Counted from the first letter of the stretch, positions 46,201 through 54,295 are shown. The stretch is 64,000 nt of DNA from Chloroflexi bacterium 54-19 (GCA_001898225.1 MKTJ01000022.1:20842-84841); one strand, 5' to 3'. Program-made: numbers and translations. The notes: a model not told the origin generated them from the letters alone.

Positions 46201-47903
46201 GCCAGGTCATTCAAAAAGACCGTGTGGGGCATCCTGGAAGATTCTTCCACCGGGGGATTTAGCTCCGGCGCCTCGTCAAGCTCGGCCAGGTCATCCAGGA
46301 ATACCGTATATTGCGGCAAATTCCGGGGATTTTCGGGCTGAGATTGTGAGGCCTGGGCAGGGGGCGTCACCGGGGGCGCTTCCTCAAGGTCCGCCAGGTC
46401 ATCCAGGAAGACCGTATGCTGCGGCAAGTTCCGGGGGTCCGGGTTAGCCTGTGATGGGACGGGTGCAGCCTGGGTGGGCGGGGCTTCATCAACCAGGGCT
46501 AAGTCATCCAGGAAGACCGTATGCTGCGGCAGGTCCCGGGGATTTTCGGCTGGTGGGGTCGGCGGGACCGGGTCAGGGGCTTCCTCAAGCGAAGCCAGGT
46601 CGTCCAGGAAAATCGTTTGCTGCGGGAAATTTCGGGGGTTTTCAGACGGCGGCTGGTTGGCAGGGGCCGACCCCGGATTTGCCGGTGGAGTTGCGCCCAT
46701 TATTTCATCGGGAGCGTAGGGCGAGAAACCCAGGATACTCGTCAGGCCGCTATGGGGCCGACCGTTGTCACCGGAATTGCCCGGTTCGGGCTCATCAAAA
46801 GCAAAATTAAGCCGCTCCTCGACATCCACGTCACCAAAAGTAGGTGCTGATGGGGGCGCGTCGGAATGGTTAGGACCTTTAAGCCAGTCGAGAATATCTC
46901 TCTTGGGCGTGTCATCTTCCGGAGCTATTTCCTCGTTGGTAGAACGCAACCATTCGGGCAGGTCCGACTCGTCATCATCAGGTTTCGGTTCAGGCGCGAC
47001 CTGGGGGATCGAAAAAGCCTGTTTTGGCGGGACGGGTTCGTCTTCCGGGGCCGCCGAAAAAGGCGTGCTTTCCGCCGCAAAATCGCGGAGCCATTGCGGG
47101 ATATTCTCGCCGGAAAGACCCGGGTCGCCGGTATTCGGACCAGAGACAGCCCTCGGTTTTGGTTTAGTAGGCTTCTGGGGAGAGTCACCTCCAAGCTCTT
47201 TAAGCCATTCCGGCAAAGTGCTGTCGTCCTTAAACTCACCGATAGCCGGGTTGACCTGGGTAGCCTCGTTATCAATCGGGCTCGAAATATCGTCCGGCTC
47301 GTCCAAAGGCGCAGGAATAGTGGGGAAATCGAGGTTCGCGGCCCCAGTCGGGTTAACTTGACCGGTGGGGGCAGGCGGCGTGGCGTTAAAGTCGGCGGCC
47401 TGGGTAGTGGGTGCAGCGGTTTCCTGGGAAGGTGGCACAACCGGGGGCGGCGGGACGGGCGGCAAATTCTTGCCAGGGATAGCGGCGCTATCCGGACGCA
47501 AATTGCTCAGCCAATCGCCACTGTCGCCGGAGGTTTTCTTATCAGCTTCGTATTTATTGCGAGCCTGGGCTAGCCGGGAAAGACGGCCCCCCGCTTGGGG
47601 TCCTGAGCCGGACGGCGTGGAGTTGGAGTTGCCCTGCAAGTCGTCGGGGTTGAGGGAAATGCGTCCCCCCTGACCCTGCCCGGTGTTTTCACCGATAGCC
47701 GGTTGGTTGGCTTTGAGGGGCGCGCCACACCAGCGGCACTTTACAGAGGCGGAAAAGTTAAATTTACCACAGTTCGGGCAAGCCACTTCGTGGGGGTCGT
47801 CCGGCTGGTTGGAAAGCAATAGAGGCCGCACTTCCTCACCGCAACCGGGACACCACCGGCAAAGTCCGGGGATATTTTTACCACATTTTGTACAACCAAC
47901 CAT
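43293..47903 (-). CDS. giant zinc-ribbon, repeat-rich, membrane-anchored protein
   Basis: About 1536 residues. Two zinc ribbons open it (CTKCGKN...CRWCPGCGEE and CPNCGKF...CRWCGAP). A disordered acidic, Pro-rich region of about 1100 residues follows, with at least ten short motifs like LPDWLKE, five units of PRNLPQHTVFLDDLA type (DNA about 46187-46640) and two LKPWLxGLxxPVLE units. Near residue 1200 is a membrane segment (FVRYFLYILLLAVAIFGLL), then an outside Rossmann-like domain (KVLVAFDWDADRSGEMSPL, DLIVVLAGDEGSVRTWVEQ), and a final membrane helix ending RRRR. The start is ATG at 47903 (an in-frame TTG lies six bases earlier). Confidence 0.75.
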   Translation of the reverse strand: MVGCTKCGKNIPGLCRWCPGCGEEVRPLLLSNQPDDPHEVACPNCGKFNFSASVKCRWCGAPLKANQPAIGENTGQGQGGRISLNPDDLQGNSNSTPSGSGPQAGGRLSRLAQARNKYEADKKTSGDSGDWLSNLRPDSAAIPGKNLPPVPPPPVVPPSQETAAPTTQAADFNATPPAPTGQVNPTGAANLDFPTIPAPLDEPDDISSPIDNEATQVNPAIGEFKDDSTLPEWLKELGGDSPQKPTKPKPRAVSGPNTGDPGLSGENIPQWLRDFAAESTPFSAAPEDEPVPPKQAFSIPQVAPEPKPDDDESDLPEWLRSTNEEIAPEDDTPKRDILDWLKGPNHSDAPPSAPTFGDVDVEERLNFAFDEPEPGNSGDNGRPHSGLTSILGFSPYAPDEIMGATPPANPGSAPANQPPSENPRNFPQQTIFLDDLASLEEAPDPVPPTPPAENPRDLPQHTVFLDDLALVDEAPPTQAAPVPSQANPDPRNLPQHTVFLDDLADLEEAPPVTPPAQASQSQPENPRNLPQYTVFLDDLAELDEAPELNPPVEESSRMPHTVFLNDLASLDEAPPTPATASSGLKPWLVGLEQPVLETTAAPVSGFAGSGTSPDLKPWLAGLQPPVLENSSLSNGNQAGTSDTLLDDDGFTLDYIKNVRSKGTRPFSVGAMLSQPELIPDEVATNPDATVESTQPDVEMSLSGDKAGETDAGEELQSFSPGGDLTGQEMPDKEALSALLATLPDLPDLSLEDTAAAPAPPAKPQGGTRSNRYSFGYLDNETGDLETGDLPAPTSNEAPRLEASEQGKPSTFELPEFLANPQAASSGEDELPTWQRLFVPETAEPAATPAPDEETEDDAGSQSLASEGVIAPATPIQSGSPVSTTETTEPDQEDSWAARWSPDADDDTADPVAAAAALPDLPPLPSLPSATSPAGAELQEDPDDIPDWLKALSASGPVEAAPPPAVSGYSEMNQGSSALAETTTPDADLPDWLRDEPEQTDTPAIIAPATPTKPLQPKGSTVEERELPDWLKEPSEEPEFDPTLPPLLSGQSPAQLPDWLKEPEAPALTFGPEDYTGPTLPRERQEGPPVDYAALLQEVPNDQLSGSNFFGDVEGPAWLQQSNAPKPSEPAPDTAATTAPSENALPAWLRSVAPPPNAAPDQETDRVILPATPNEAEEVPASSPAEPPASEAEPEPEPAEDELPSVNLPPRLASAAVLETLLLPNSPVPVEEVSAKSKRGLRLSPNFVRYFLYILLLAVAIFGLLRPLPLGSLTISPNVQAFYSQIDGLPANAKVLVAFDWDADRSGEMSPLSTAVVQHLMAKRAKLVTLSLNPQGPALAARITDELATNPIYGNDNFYKYGTTYLNLGWRSGQEAALRSLFSSIGDLTDYKNGQRAGDLAATAGINSLTDFDLIVVLAGDEGSVRTWVEQVGVQPGAHMVLGVPQAVEPVARPYAQGLSTANPGQMSSETQPRAQALLAGLNQTAQYDQLLQDKLNLKTDPTVGVEGRLTAQSLAAILLIVVIVVVNVIYLVRRRR

Positions 47904-47966
47904 CGGCAAAACCGCTACAACCCTTCTTCGATGAAACCAACCGCGACCCTTCGCACCGGGGCCGGG

Positions 47967-48587
47967 CTACCGCATGTAATTGTTATCTACCCCCAGCAAA
48001 TACCTTAAACTGGTGGCAATGGCCCCTAACGCAGTCCCGATTAATATGCCCCGGATAATTCCCAGCACCGGGTAATCCTGAAACCACTGGCTGATCGAAC
48101 TCAGGCTGCTAAACGGGGTGAACGCAATCTGTCCCAGCAGCACTACAACGGCCCCGATAACCAGCAAAGCCGACTCGATATTGCGAATCCGCAATGTTCG
48201 CAGCGCGGCGGATATTAAGAGAAACGCCAGCAGCGAGAAAAGGGTAGTCGCCAGCGGCTGGTAAATATACTGGAAAATCCAGTTGGAGACGCTATCCTGG
48301 TACCCCGCAGCCCGCCCTATCACCCCTGCTACGATGACTACGAACGCGCTCACCAGCAAGGCCAGGCTGTAGACCCGGTTCGCGCCGCCCTTCTGGAGGC
48401 GTTGGAGGTGGACCCAGGCAATATTAGCCAGCCCCAGAAGCAACAGGACCCCGGCAATCATCGAGACCCATAAGGCCAGGGCGTGACCGACACCATCTAT
48501 CAGGCCGGTCGTAAAGAAATCGGCCAGCACCAGCAGGGCGGTCAATAAAACGACAATCAGGGGTAGATAGAGCTTGAGGCGCTGCAT
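47967..48587 (-). CDS. second six-helix membrane protein of the MutL cluster
   Basis: 206 residues with about six membrane segments. The conserved-looking middle, WIFQYIYQPLATTLFSLLAFLLISAALRTLRIRNIESALLVIG, fits an uncharacterised membrane family that I have seen described only as hypothetical. It is 14 bp downstream of the DUF6754-like gene. Probably a partner of the other membrane proteins in this operon. No enzymatic motif is visible. Confidence 0.65.
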   Translation of the reverse strand: MQRLKLYLPLIVVLLTALLVLADFFTTGLIDGVGHALALWVSMIAGVLLLLGLANIAWVHLQRLQKGGANRVYSLALLVSAFVVIVAGVIGRAAGYQDSVSNWIFQYIYQPLATTLFSLLAFLLISAALRTLRIRNIESALLVIGAVVVLLGQIAFTPFSSLSSISQWFQDYPVLGIIRGILIGTALGAIATSLRYLLGVDNNYMR

Positions 48588-48601
48588 GTTAAAAGATTCC
48601 C

Positions 48602-49408
48602 CTAGCGCAAGAAATAGTTACCAATATCGGATACCAGGCCCGTCGAGGCGGCAATCACTCCCAGGATAATCGCCACGATTATGAGCAGCCGCAGGGCATC
48701 CTGGGCCCGCAGACTGGCGAGCAGGGCCGGGCGGTGGTCGAGATAGGCCGGGACGGCGTAAATTTCCTCACCCAGCAAAGTTTCTTCGGACCCGGCGCTG
48801 ATTATCATCAAAGGCATGGCTTCGACCCGGCTCGACCCGGCAATCTGCGGAATTGCGAGACGGCTGGCGGTCTCCCCGGCCAGCAAATATTCCGCGTCAA
48901 ACCGGCCCAGTAACACGGTCCCGGCAGTCGGCTCGGTGGCGAGAGAACTCTCGACCCCAGCAATATAGGCCAGGCGGTCCTGTTGAGTCACGAAATGGAC
49001 ATCATCCCGGCTGAAATCGTCAGGGCGTCCGGCTTCGGTAAAGGCGACCTCGGTTACATCGCCCGCCGCCAGGAAGGTCAGGGTATCGTTGGCCGAAATC
49101 TCCAGCGAAGCCCCGGAACGGGCTGTGCCCCGCGAAATCTCGCCCAGGGTGGTCAGGCTGCTCAAAGTTTCGGCAGCGCCCGGCTGGTCGTTGAGACCGC
49201 CGCTTCCCGGCGAGTAATGCAACCTCCGGCCACTCTCGGCGCTCTGCCCAATCAGGCCCCGCAGCCGGGTCAGGGGACGCAAAGCCCGCAGGTTGGGACT
49301 ACGCCCCTGCTCGCTATTCGACCAGGCTACAAAGAAAAAAATCAGAAAGGCCGCCAGAACAATCAGCGCGAAAACAGTGGAGGGGCCTAGGGCCAGCGAA
49401 ACATTCAT
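48602..49408 (-). CDS. DUF6754-like membrane protein
   Basis: 268 residues: one N-terminal membrane helix (TVFALIVLAAFLIFFFVAW), a central domain of about 200 residues, and a C-terminal helix (LRLLIIVAIILGVIAAST). The central domain includes ESGRRLHYSPGSGG, TLTTLGEISR-like and AGRPDDF segments, then LLGRFDAEYLLAGETA and LLGEEIYAVPAYL, which match my memory of the DUF6754 family. Function unknown. It sits between the second six-helix protein and the small first gene of the operon. Confidence 0.6.
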   Translation of the reverse strand: MNVSLALGPSTVFALIVLAAFLIFFFVAWSNSEQGRSPNLRALRPLTRLRGLIGQSAESGRRLHYSPGSGGLNDQPGAAETLSSLTTLGEISRGTARSGASLEISANDTLTFLAAGDVTEVAFTEAGRPDDFSRDDVHFVTQQDRLAYIAGVESSLATEPTAGTVLLGRFDAEYLLAGETASRLAIPQIAGSSRVEAMPLMIISAGSEETLLGEEIYAVPAYLDHRPALLASLRAQDALRLLIIVAIILGVIAASTGLVSDIGNYFLR

Positions 49409-49435
49409 ACCCGGAAGCTTTCTTTTAGCTTTAAA

Positions 49436-49984
49436 TCAGCCTTCTTGCTTGTTTGAAATCCGGCCCGTCACGCCGGATTTTTCCTTCAAGTGACCCCTGT
49501 CCCTTGTGTCCGCTTCGAGTTCGTCCAGGCGGCGCAGCAACCGGTCCACGTTCTCGCGGTCTTCCAGCAGCCGGTAGAAACGCCCGGTGGGGTCTTGCTC
49601 CCGGAAAAGCAGCCGGGAAGCCGGTTGGACCAGCAAAAGCATCTGGCTACCAAAAAAATTGAGCGGTCGCCCCGCCGAGAGGAACAAACGGGCCGGGGTC
49701 GTCAGCCCGGCAGTGTGCAGGCGCCGGGCCAGGCTATCAATTTCGGCGGTCCTGGCGGCATGCTCCTCCTGGAACCGGGCGACCAGCCGGGCCGGGACCA
49801 AAACGTCCATGCCTCCCGCCCTGCGTCCGGCCTCGGCCTGGGCTTCATCGAGAGCCCCTAAACGCCGCAGTTGGTCTATCTGAGCCCGGTTTACCCGGAT
49901 ATTTACATTTTCGTCGCTAGAAGGGGGAGCGGTTTTGGCATGTTTTGAATCTAGCGGAATGTTTTCACTCAGCATAAGCAACAT
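49436..49984 (-). CDS. conserved hypothetical protein, first gene of the MutL cluster
   Basis: 182 soluble residues. The core LFLSAGRPLNFFGSQMLLLVQP followed by FYRLLEDRENVDRLLRRLDELE is distinctive: a hydrophobic patch then a charged helix. The C-terminus is Lys/Arg-rich. I cannot name a domain. There is no strong ribosome site before the ATG. Promoter-like boxes lie about 80 bases upstream, so this gene likely begins the operon that runs to 39172. Confidence 0.6.
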   Translation of the reverse strand: MLLMLSENIPLDSKHAKTAPPSSDENVNIRVNRAQIDQLRRLGALDEAQAEAGRRAGGMDVLVPARLVARFQEEHAARTAEIDSLARRLHTAGLTTPARLFLSAGRPLNFFGSQMLLLVQPASRLLFREQDPTGRFYRLLEDRENVDRLLRRLDELEADTRDRGHLKEKSGVTGRISNKQEG

Positions 49985-50060
49985 TTCAGTAAATGATTCA
50001 AAGTGCGGATATTAGGCTAACTGCGGGACCGCGTAACTCTTGTTATGTTAATCTTTGCCT

Positions 50061-50088
50061 ATAATACCACATTTTAGTTGGATGTAAA
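50061..50088 (-). promoter_or_regulatory. likely promoter of the MutL-cluster operon
   Basis: Minus-strand -35 TTTACA (50083-50088), a 16-base spacer and -10 TATTAT (50061-50066). The start would be near 50055, about 70 bases before the first gene. Confidence 0.5.
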
Positions 50089-50134
50089 CACTTTGAATTG
50101 AGTGTTAAACCCCCCCATTAGTCACATTTTTATG

Positions 50135-50500
50135 TTAAATCAAGCGCCACAATGGCTTGCCCGCCTCGGCCTCGTTTTTGCCGAAAAGGGCCGTATTCCG
50201 GTAGAGCGCCTTGTTAATTTCGCTGCGGGTGAGGCTGGCCGGGAAGCCGCTTTTTACCAGTTCTTGCCGGATTTGCCCGGCCTCGGCCTCCCCTAACCGG
50301 CCCAGGATAGCCTGGATTGCCGCGACCATTTCCTCGCCTGAGACCGGGTTAGGGGTGTCCGTTTCGCCTGCCGTCGTCACCTGCCGAACCCTGGGCGACG
50401 GCGCGGTTTCGAGGCGGGCTATCCTTTCTTCCAGTTCGGCTACCCTGGCGCTCAGCCGGGCGACCTGCTCAGCCAGGTCCAGTTCATCGTAATTGCTCAT
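50135..50500 (-). CDS. small coiled-coil protein with winged-helix-like end
   Basis: 121 residues. A heptad-rich coil (LAEQVARLSARVAELEERIARLE, about 9-31) is followed by a linker and a basic C-terminal domain (EEMVAAIQAILGRLGEAEAGQIRQELVKSGF, then LTRSEINKALYR) that looks like a winged-helix fold. AGGAGGA lies eight bases before this ATG, which decides the start; a longer reading to 50833 would overlap the next gene in a different frame. Function unknown; possibly an oligomeric DNA- or partner-binding protein. Confidence 0.7.
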   Translation of the reverse strand: MSNYDELDLAEQVARLSARVAELEERIARLETAPSPRVRQVTTAGETDTPNPVSGEEMVAAIQAILGRLGEAEAGQIRQELVKSGFPASLTRSEINKALYRNTALFGKNEAEAGKPLWRLI

Positions 50501-50588
50501 ACAAAAATCCTCCTGGCCCGGTAACCAGACCTTCTTAAATGTGGATAAGTTGTAAGGGTGGAACGCCGGTATAAGGATAACCGATGCG

Positions 50589-51059
50589 TTAATTATCAGG
50601 CAAGCCGGGATACCGGGGTTGGAGGGTGCGGGTTTCCATGTCGAAACGTTCGGCCAGTTTAGCCATAGCGGGGTCGGCCATAAAGCGGTCGGCCAATTTC
50701 TGCAATTCGGGGTCGGGTTGGGCCGGTTCGGTGGCAAAATAAGCCCCCAGGATAGTCTGCAAATAGCCCTGCTCGTACTCGCTGAGGCTGGTTTTCTGGC
50801 TGGCCTGTTCCAGTTCGGCTTTGAACCAGGCAAAACCGTCGGTCTGGACCGGTTTAAGGGCGCGGCCCTGGCTCAATTTTGCGGCCATGCGCTGGGTCTG
50901 TACATCGAAGGCGCTTTCCCCGATGAGGTAGTAGAGCGCCAGCATAGCGTCCAGGTGGCCTTTTTCAAAGTCGTTGGCGGCGGGCCGGGCCTGCCGGGCT
51001 TCAAATTCCCGCTTAATCCACTGCCCAAAAGGGCTCTCCGTTATTTTTTTCTCAGCCAT
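50589..51059 (-). CDS. hypothetical protein with internal duplication
   Basis: 156 residues, soluble. Two related segments can be aligned by eye: FGQWIKREFEARQ...DFEKGHLDAMLALYYL (about 11-45) and FAWFKAELEQASQ...EYEQGYLQTILGAYF (about 75-110), sharing W-x-K-x-E-x-E-x-A and E-x-G-x-L. I do not recognise the family. It lies between the coiled-coil gene and the DUF4157-motif gene on the same strand, suggesting a three-gene accessory operon. Confidence 0.6.
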   Translation of the reverse strand: MAEKKITESPFGQWIKREFEARQARPAANDFEKGHLDAMLALYYLIGESAFDVQTQRMAAKLSQGRALKPVQTDGFAWFKAELEQASQKTSLSEYEQGYLQTILGAYFATEPAQPDPELQKLADRFMADPAMAKLAERFDMETRTLQPRYPGLPDN

Positions 51060-51149
51060 AGTTTTTAACTAATCCCGCCTGGTTTCCGGCTACTCTGTTC
51101 CCCGTTCAACGCTTTTACTGACTTCTGGCTTCTGGCTACTTACTACTTT

Positions 51150-53096
51150 TTAAGGCTTTTTCCATTTGTAGATGGAATAGCTCACTGACCCTTTGGCGGT
51201 TATGGCGCTGCTATCAAATCCCAGTTCACCACCGATGTCCAGGCCAAATTCGACTTCCTTCTTGGTAAGGTTGGCCTTAATACCCACGGTAAATTTAACA
51301 TCCCCATCAACCTTACCTTCGTCTACGTTCCACGTACCGGTTTTGGGGGGTTCATAAGGTACCAGCGCGGTTGACATGGACGAACCTGTGGTTGGGACCG
51401 TGCTGCCCCCGCCCGTATAGGGTACCAGGCCCGTAGACGGTGAGCTACCGCCACCACCCGTTGATTCAGGTCCTTTTATTCCCTGGTAAACCACCAGGGC
51501 AAACTGGTCCTTGGGTGGGACACCCGATCCAATAAGCCCTGCTACCTGGTTGGCGCTGCGCAACGCCTTCTTGGACATACCGGCGGCGCTGGCGAGAAGT
51601 TTCAACTGTTCCGGCATCTTACTCCCGGCTAAACCAAGGGCGGTTTTAACCGTCTCCCAGAGTTTGGCAGCTTTGTCCGGCAACGAATCGCCATCCAGTT
51701 TGGACAAAGTTCCCACGCTGATGCTGAATTCAACACCCCATTCGGTGCCTTCACGCGCGAGTTTGAGGCTGGTTTCCGTGCCCATGATTTCTAACTTGAC
51801 GGTAAATTCCTTCGTGGTCTTACTTTCACCCAGGCTCGATTCATAGGAGCCACCCAGCCAACCCCGGCTCATTGTGCCTTTGAACCCACCGGAACCATCG
51901 TCAGTTCCCTGGTTTTCGATACTGTCTTTGCTGTACTCGGTGCCTGTGGTTACGACACCTTCCACGCCGAGTTTGTTCCCGCCTTCGCCATTCTTACCGG
52001 TATTGACGGTGCCGCTTACCGCACCAGCCACAGCCGTTCCGACAAATACTTTATCATCGGTGGCCGCCATGCGCCCGGCGGTGGCAGACGACCAGGATTC
52101 GCGGTCGCTACCCCAAATCCAGTTCAAAATCCGGCCCGGAATATAGCTGGTTTCCTGGACGCTCCTGTAGAGACCAAAGGAAAGGGCTTCCATCGCCCCG
52201 GTGCCACCCCGCGTTGACTCGGCCTTGATATTGCGGACCAGGGAGGCCCCAAAATCAACCTGGCCGTAATAGAGGAAGGTATAGGAGGCTTTACCTTCGA
52301 TACCGAGCTTGGAGTCAAGTTTAAGAAGACCCGGTCCTGTGGAGCCGGTGGCAGGTTTTTCTCGCTCAGCCTCGCCCGACAGTTTCAAGCCCAGGAAGAT
52401 ACCGCCACTGACCGGCACCCGGAACCCAAACTCAAAGCCTAATTTAAGGCCAGGTTTGGAAACGACCCAGTCCAGGTACTTACCGATGGCCGAAAGAACG
52501 GTCCCCAGTTCAGCCTGGTTAGGGACCGGAGGCGGTCCGCTGGTGGTCGTGGTAGTTGATGATGTACCGCCCGTGGTTGTGGTCCCGCCCGTGGTAGTTG
52601 TAGAAGTGGAGGTAGTAGGCACAGGGGTAGTGCCGCGCGGCAATTTGACGGTCGTGCCGGGGGCGACGGCGTCATTCATCTTACCCATGTCAATGCTGTT
52701 GGTATCAATAAAACTTTGCATTTTAGAGGTCAGGGTAGTCGCAAAGAACCCGTGTAAAGTGGCAATATCCTTCCAGGTCTGCCCGGCCTGGGAAGTGTAG
52801 GTAGGATGCGCGCCACCGGCCCGCTGGACCACGTTCGACACCGTGGCGGCGGTCTGGGGTTTATGCCCCTGTAAGAGGCGCTGGACCGACCGATTGCCGA
52901 TGGTACGTTGCAACCGCATGATGGTCGCCGGGGTAAACGATTGCGGCCCGGCCATCACCCGGCGCAAATCGCCGGAAAGCGCAAACTCCGGCCCAAAACT
53001 CCCCTGGGCCTGGGTTTCGGGAGAAGATTCTTTTCCACTTTCGGAATGGGCAACTTCAGAAGCAGCAGGTTGGGCGGCGGCCCTGGCTTCACTCAT
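51150..53096 (-). CDS. DUF4157/eCIS-associated-type protein with LysM-like domain
   Basis: 648 residues. The N-terminus is polar, then IMRLQRTIGNRSVQRLLQG (about 59-77), a motif common in proteins linked to extracellular contractile injection systems and DUF4157 toxins. A LysM-like stretch follows (YTSQAGQTWKDIATLHGF...GTTVKLP, about 100-153), then a Thr-Ser-Gly linker (154-190). The remaining 450 residues are Gly- and beta-strand-rich (FGFRVPVSGGIFLGLKLSG, GKASYTFLYYGQVDFGASLV), without cysteines in the part checked, and could form a large beta structure. No signal peptide. Cargo or structural role cannot be decided; no sheath, tube or baseplate genes are nearby. GGAGA precedes the ATG. Confidence 0.6.
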   Translation of the reverse strand: MSEARAAAQPAASEVAHSESGKESSPETQAQGSFGPEFALSGDLRRVMAGPQSFTPATIMRLQRTIGNRSVQRLLQGHKPQTAATVSNVVQRAGGAHPTYTSQAGQTWKDIATLHGFFATTLTSKMQSFIDTNSIDMGKMNDAVAPGTTVKLPRGTTPVPTTSTSTTTTGGTTTTGGTSSTTTTTSGPPPVPNQAELGTVLSAIGKYLDWVVSKPGLKLGFEFGFRVPVSGGIFLGLKLSGEAEREKPATGSTGPGLLKLDSKLGIEGKASYTFLYYGQVDFGASLVRNIKAESTRGGTGAMEALSFGLYRSVQETSYIPGRILNWIWGSDRESWSSATAGRMAATDDKVFVGTAVAGAVSGTVNTGKNGEGGNKLGVEGVVTTGTEYSKDSIENQGTDDGSGGFKGTMSRGWLGGSYESSLGESKTTKEFTVKLEIMGTETSLKLAREGTEWGVEFSISVGTLSKLDGDSLPDKAAKLWETVKTALGLAGSKMPEQLKLLASAAGMSKKALRSANQVAGLIGSGVPPKDQFALVVYQGIKGPESTGGGGSSPSTGLVPYTGGGSTVPTTGSSMSTALVPYEPPKTGTWNVDEGKVDGDVKFTVGIKANLTKKEVEFGLDIGGELGFDSSAITAKGSVSYSIYKWKKP

Positions 53097-53258
53097 GGAC
53101 TATCTCCGTTCCAATGATTTTTCTTCTTACAGGGATGTTCCAGTATAGCATAAATTAAAGAAATTTAACCATTTTTCGCACAGGGATAGCCGAAAGGTAC
53201 CAAACCGAACCGGCTCACATTTACTTATAGCGGAGACCTTAGATGATTTTCCCAATGC

Positions 53259-53297
53259 AAAAAGACTTTCGCTTTTGAATGGCAGCGAAAGTCTTTT
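53259..53297 (-). terminator. terminator of the ubiA-family gene
   Basis: AAAAGACTTTCGCT and AGCGAAAGTCTTTT form a 14-base stem with a ten-base loop, 24 bases past the stop. The rest of 53097-53320 shows no gene. Confidence 0.88.
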
Positions 53298-53320
53298 CAG
53301 AGAAACCAAATTTTTGTGAT

Positions 53321-54202
53321 TTAGGCCGGAAAGAAATAAAGTATTCCGATAGAGGTCAGGCCCCAGAGAGCGACACACGCCAGAAGCGGTATATCCTTAA
53401 AAAGCAGTTCCTCCGGGCTCCCCCCTTCGTCTTTCTTATAGACCAGGTAAAGATAGCGGAAGATGCCGTAGAGCACGAACGGGATGGTGAGGGCCATCAG
53501 GTGATTCTTGGGTAGCTTGTCGTAGGTGATGGTATAAAGCGAGTAGGCGATGACCACCGAGCTTGTCACCACCGAAATCATTTCCTGGACCAGTTCGCTC
53601 GAATATTCTTCCAGGATTTGGCGGTGACTGGACGCGCCTTCGGCCAGCAAGACCAGTTCGTGCCGCCGCTTGGCCAGTCCGATAAAAAGCGCTCCCAGCA
53701 TAGTACAGACCAGGAGCCAGGGCGAAACTTCCACCTGGATAACCAGCGCCCCGGCCACCGCCCGCAACACGAAACCGCTGGCAAGCGTAAAAACATCGAT
53801 AATAACGACGTTTTTGAGATAAAAGGAGTAGGCAACCTGGATGACAAAATAGAGGAGGACAATCCCGCCAAAACCCGGTTGGAGGAAAAAGGCGGCAGGC
53901 ACACAGACCGCCACCAGGGCTATCAACGCCGCGATAGCAACCGATTTGGGTAGCTTGCCGGAAGCAAGCGGGCGGAACCGCTTTTTAGGGTGTTGCTGGT
54001 CTTTTTTAATATCCACCAGGTCGTTTAGCAAATAAACGGCGCTGCTGATGCCACAAAATATTATAAAACCAAGCGTTGCGATTAAGATGGGCCGGACTTC
54101 AAACAAATGCCGGTCGAAAACCACTCCAGAATAGAGCAGTAAATTTTTTACCCACTGCTTGGGACGCATGGTCTTGAGCAGTTGCTTTAATATAAAAAAC
54201 AA
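53321..54202 (-). CDS. UbiA-family decaprenyl-phosphate phosphoribosyltransferase-like protein
   Basis: About 293 residues with nine or so membrane segments. MRPKQWVKNLLLYSGVVF and the first Asp-rich site NDLVDIKKDQQHPKKRFRPLASG are the hallmarks of the DPPR synthase branch (Rv3806c type), which joins phosphoribose to decaprenyl phosphate for arabinan-type glycans. The second site is seen near KNVVIIDVFTLASGFVLRAVAG. TTG at 54202 is preferred: AAGGA lies eight bases upstream and it leaves a 40-base leader after the promoter, whereas ATG at 54241 would sit at the transcription start. The product in this organism is inferred. Confidence 0.88.
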   Translation of the reverse strand: MFFILKQLLKTMRPKQWVKNLLLYSGVVFDRHLFEVRPILIATLGFIIFCGISSAVYLLNDLVDIKKDQQHPKKRFRPLASGKLPKSVAIAALIALVAVCVPAAFFLQPGFGGIVLLYFVIQVAYSFYLKNVVIIDVFTLASGFVLRAVAGALVIQVEVSPWLLVCTMLGALFIGLAKRRHELVLLAEGASSHRQILEEYSSELVQEMISVVTSSVVIAYSLYTITYDKLPKNHLMALTIPFVLYGIFRYLYLVYKKDEGGSPEELLFKDIPLLACVALWGLTSIGILYFFPA

Positions 54203-54250
54203 GTTGGTATTCCTTAAATCAGGCGCTCGCCTGCCCCACATGACAGACCG

Positions 54251-54279
54251 ATTATACTATCGGCCTTGACTAAAATCAA
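54251..54279 (-). promoter_or_regulatory. promoter of the ubiA-family gene
   Basis: Minus-strand -35 TTGATT (54274-54279), a 17-base spacer and -10 TATAAT (54251-54256). It faces away from the thrS promoter; their -35 boxes are only 16 bases apart. Confidence 0.8.
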
Positions 54280-54295
54280 ACCATCAAAAGTCCAA

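Noticed and set aside
50501..50833. N-terminal extension of the coiled-coil gene to 50833
   Set aside because: It overlaps the neighbouring gene in another frame and encodes a low-complexity Pro/Arg sequence; the internal ATG has a perfect ribosome site.
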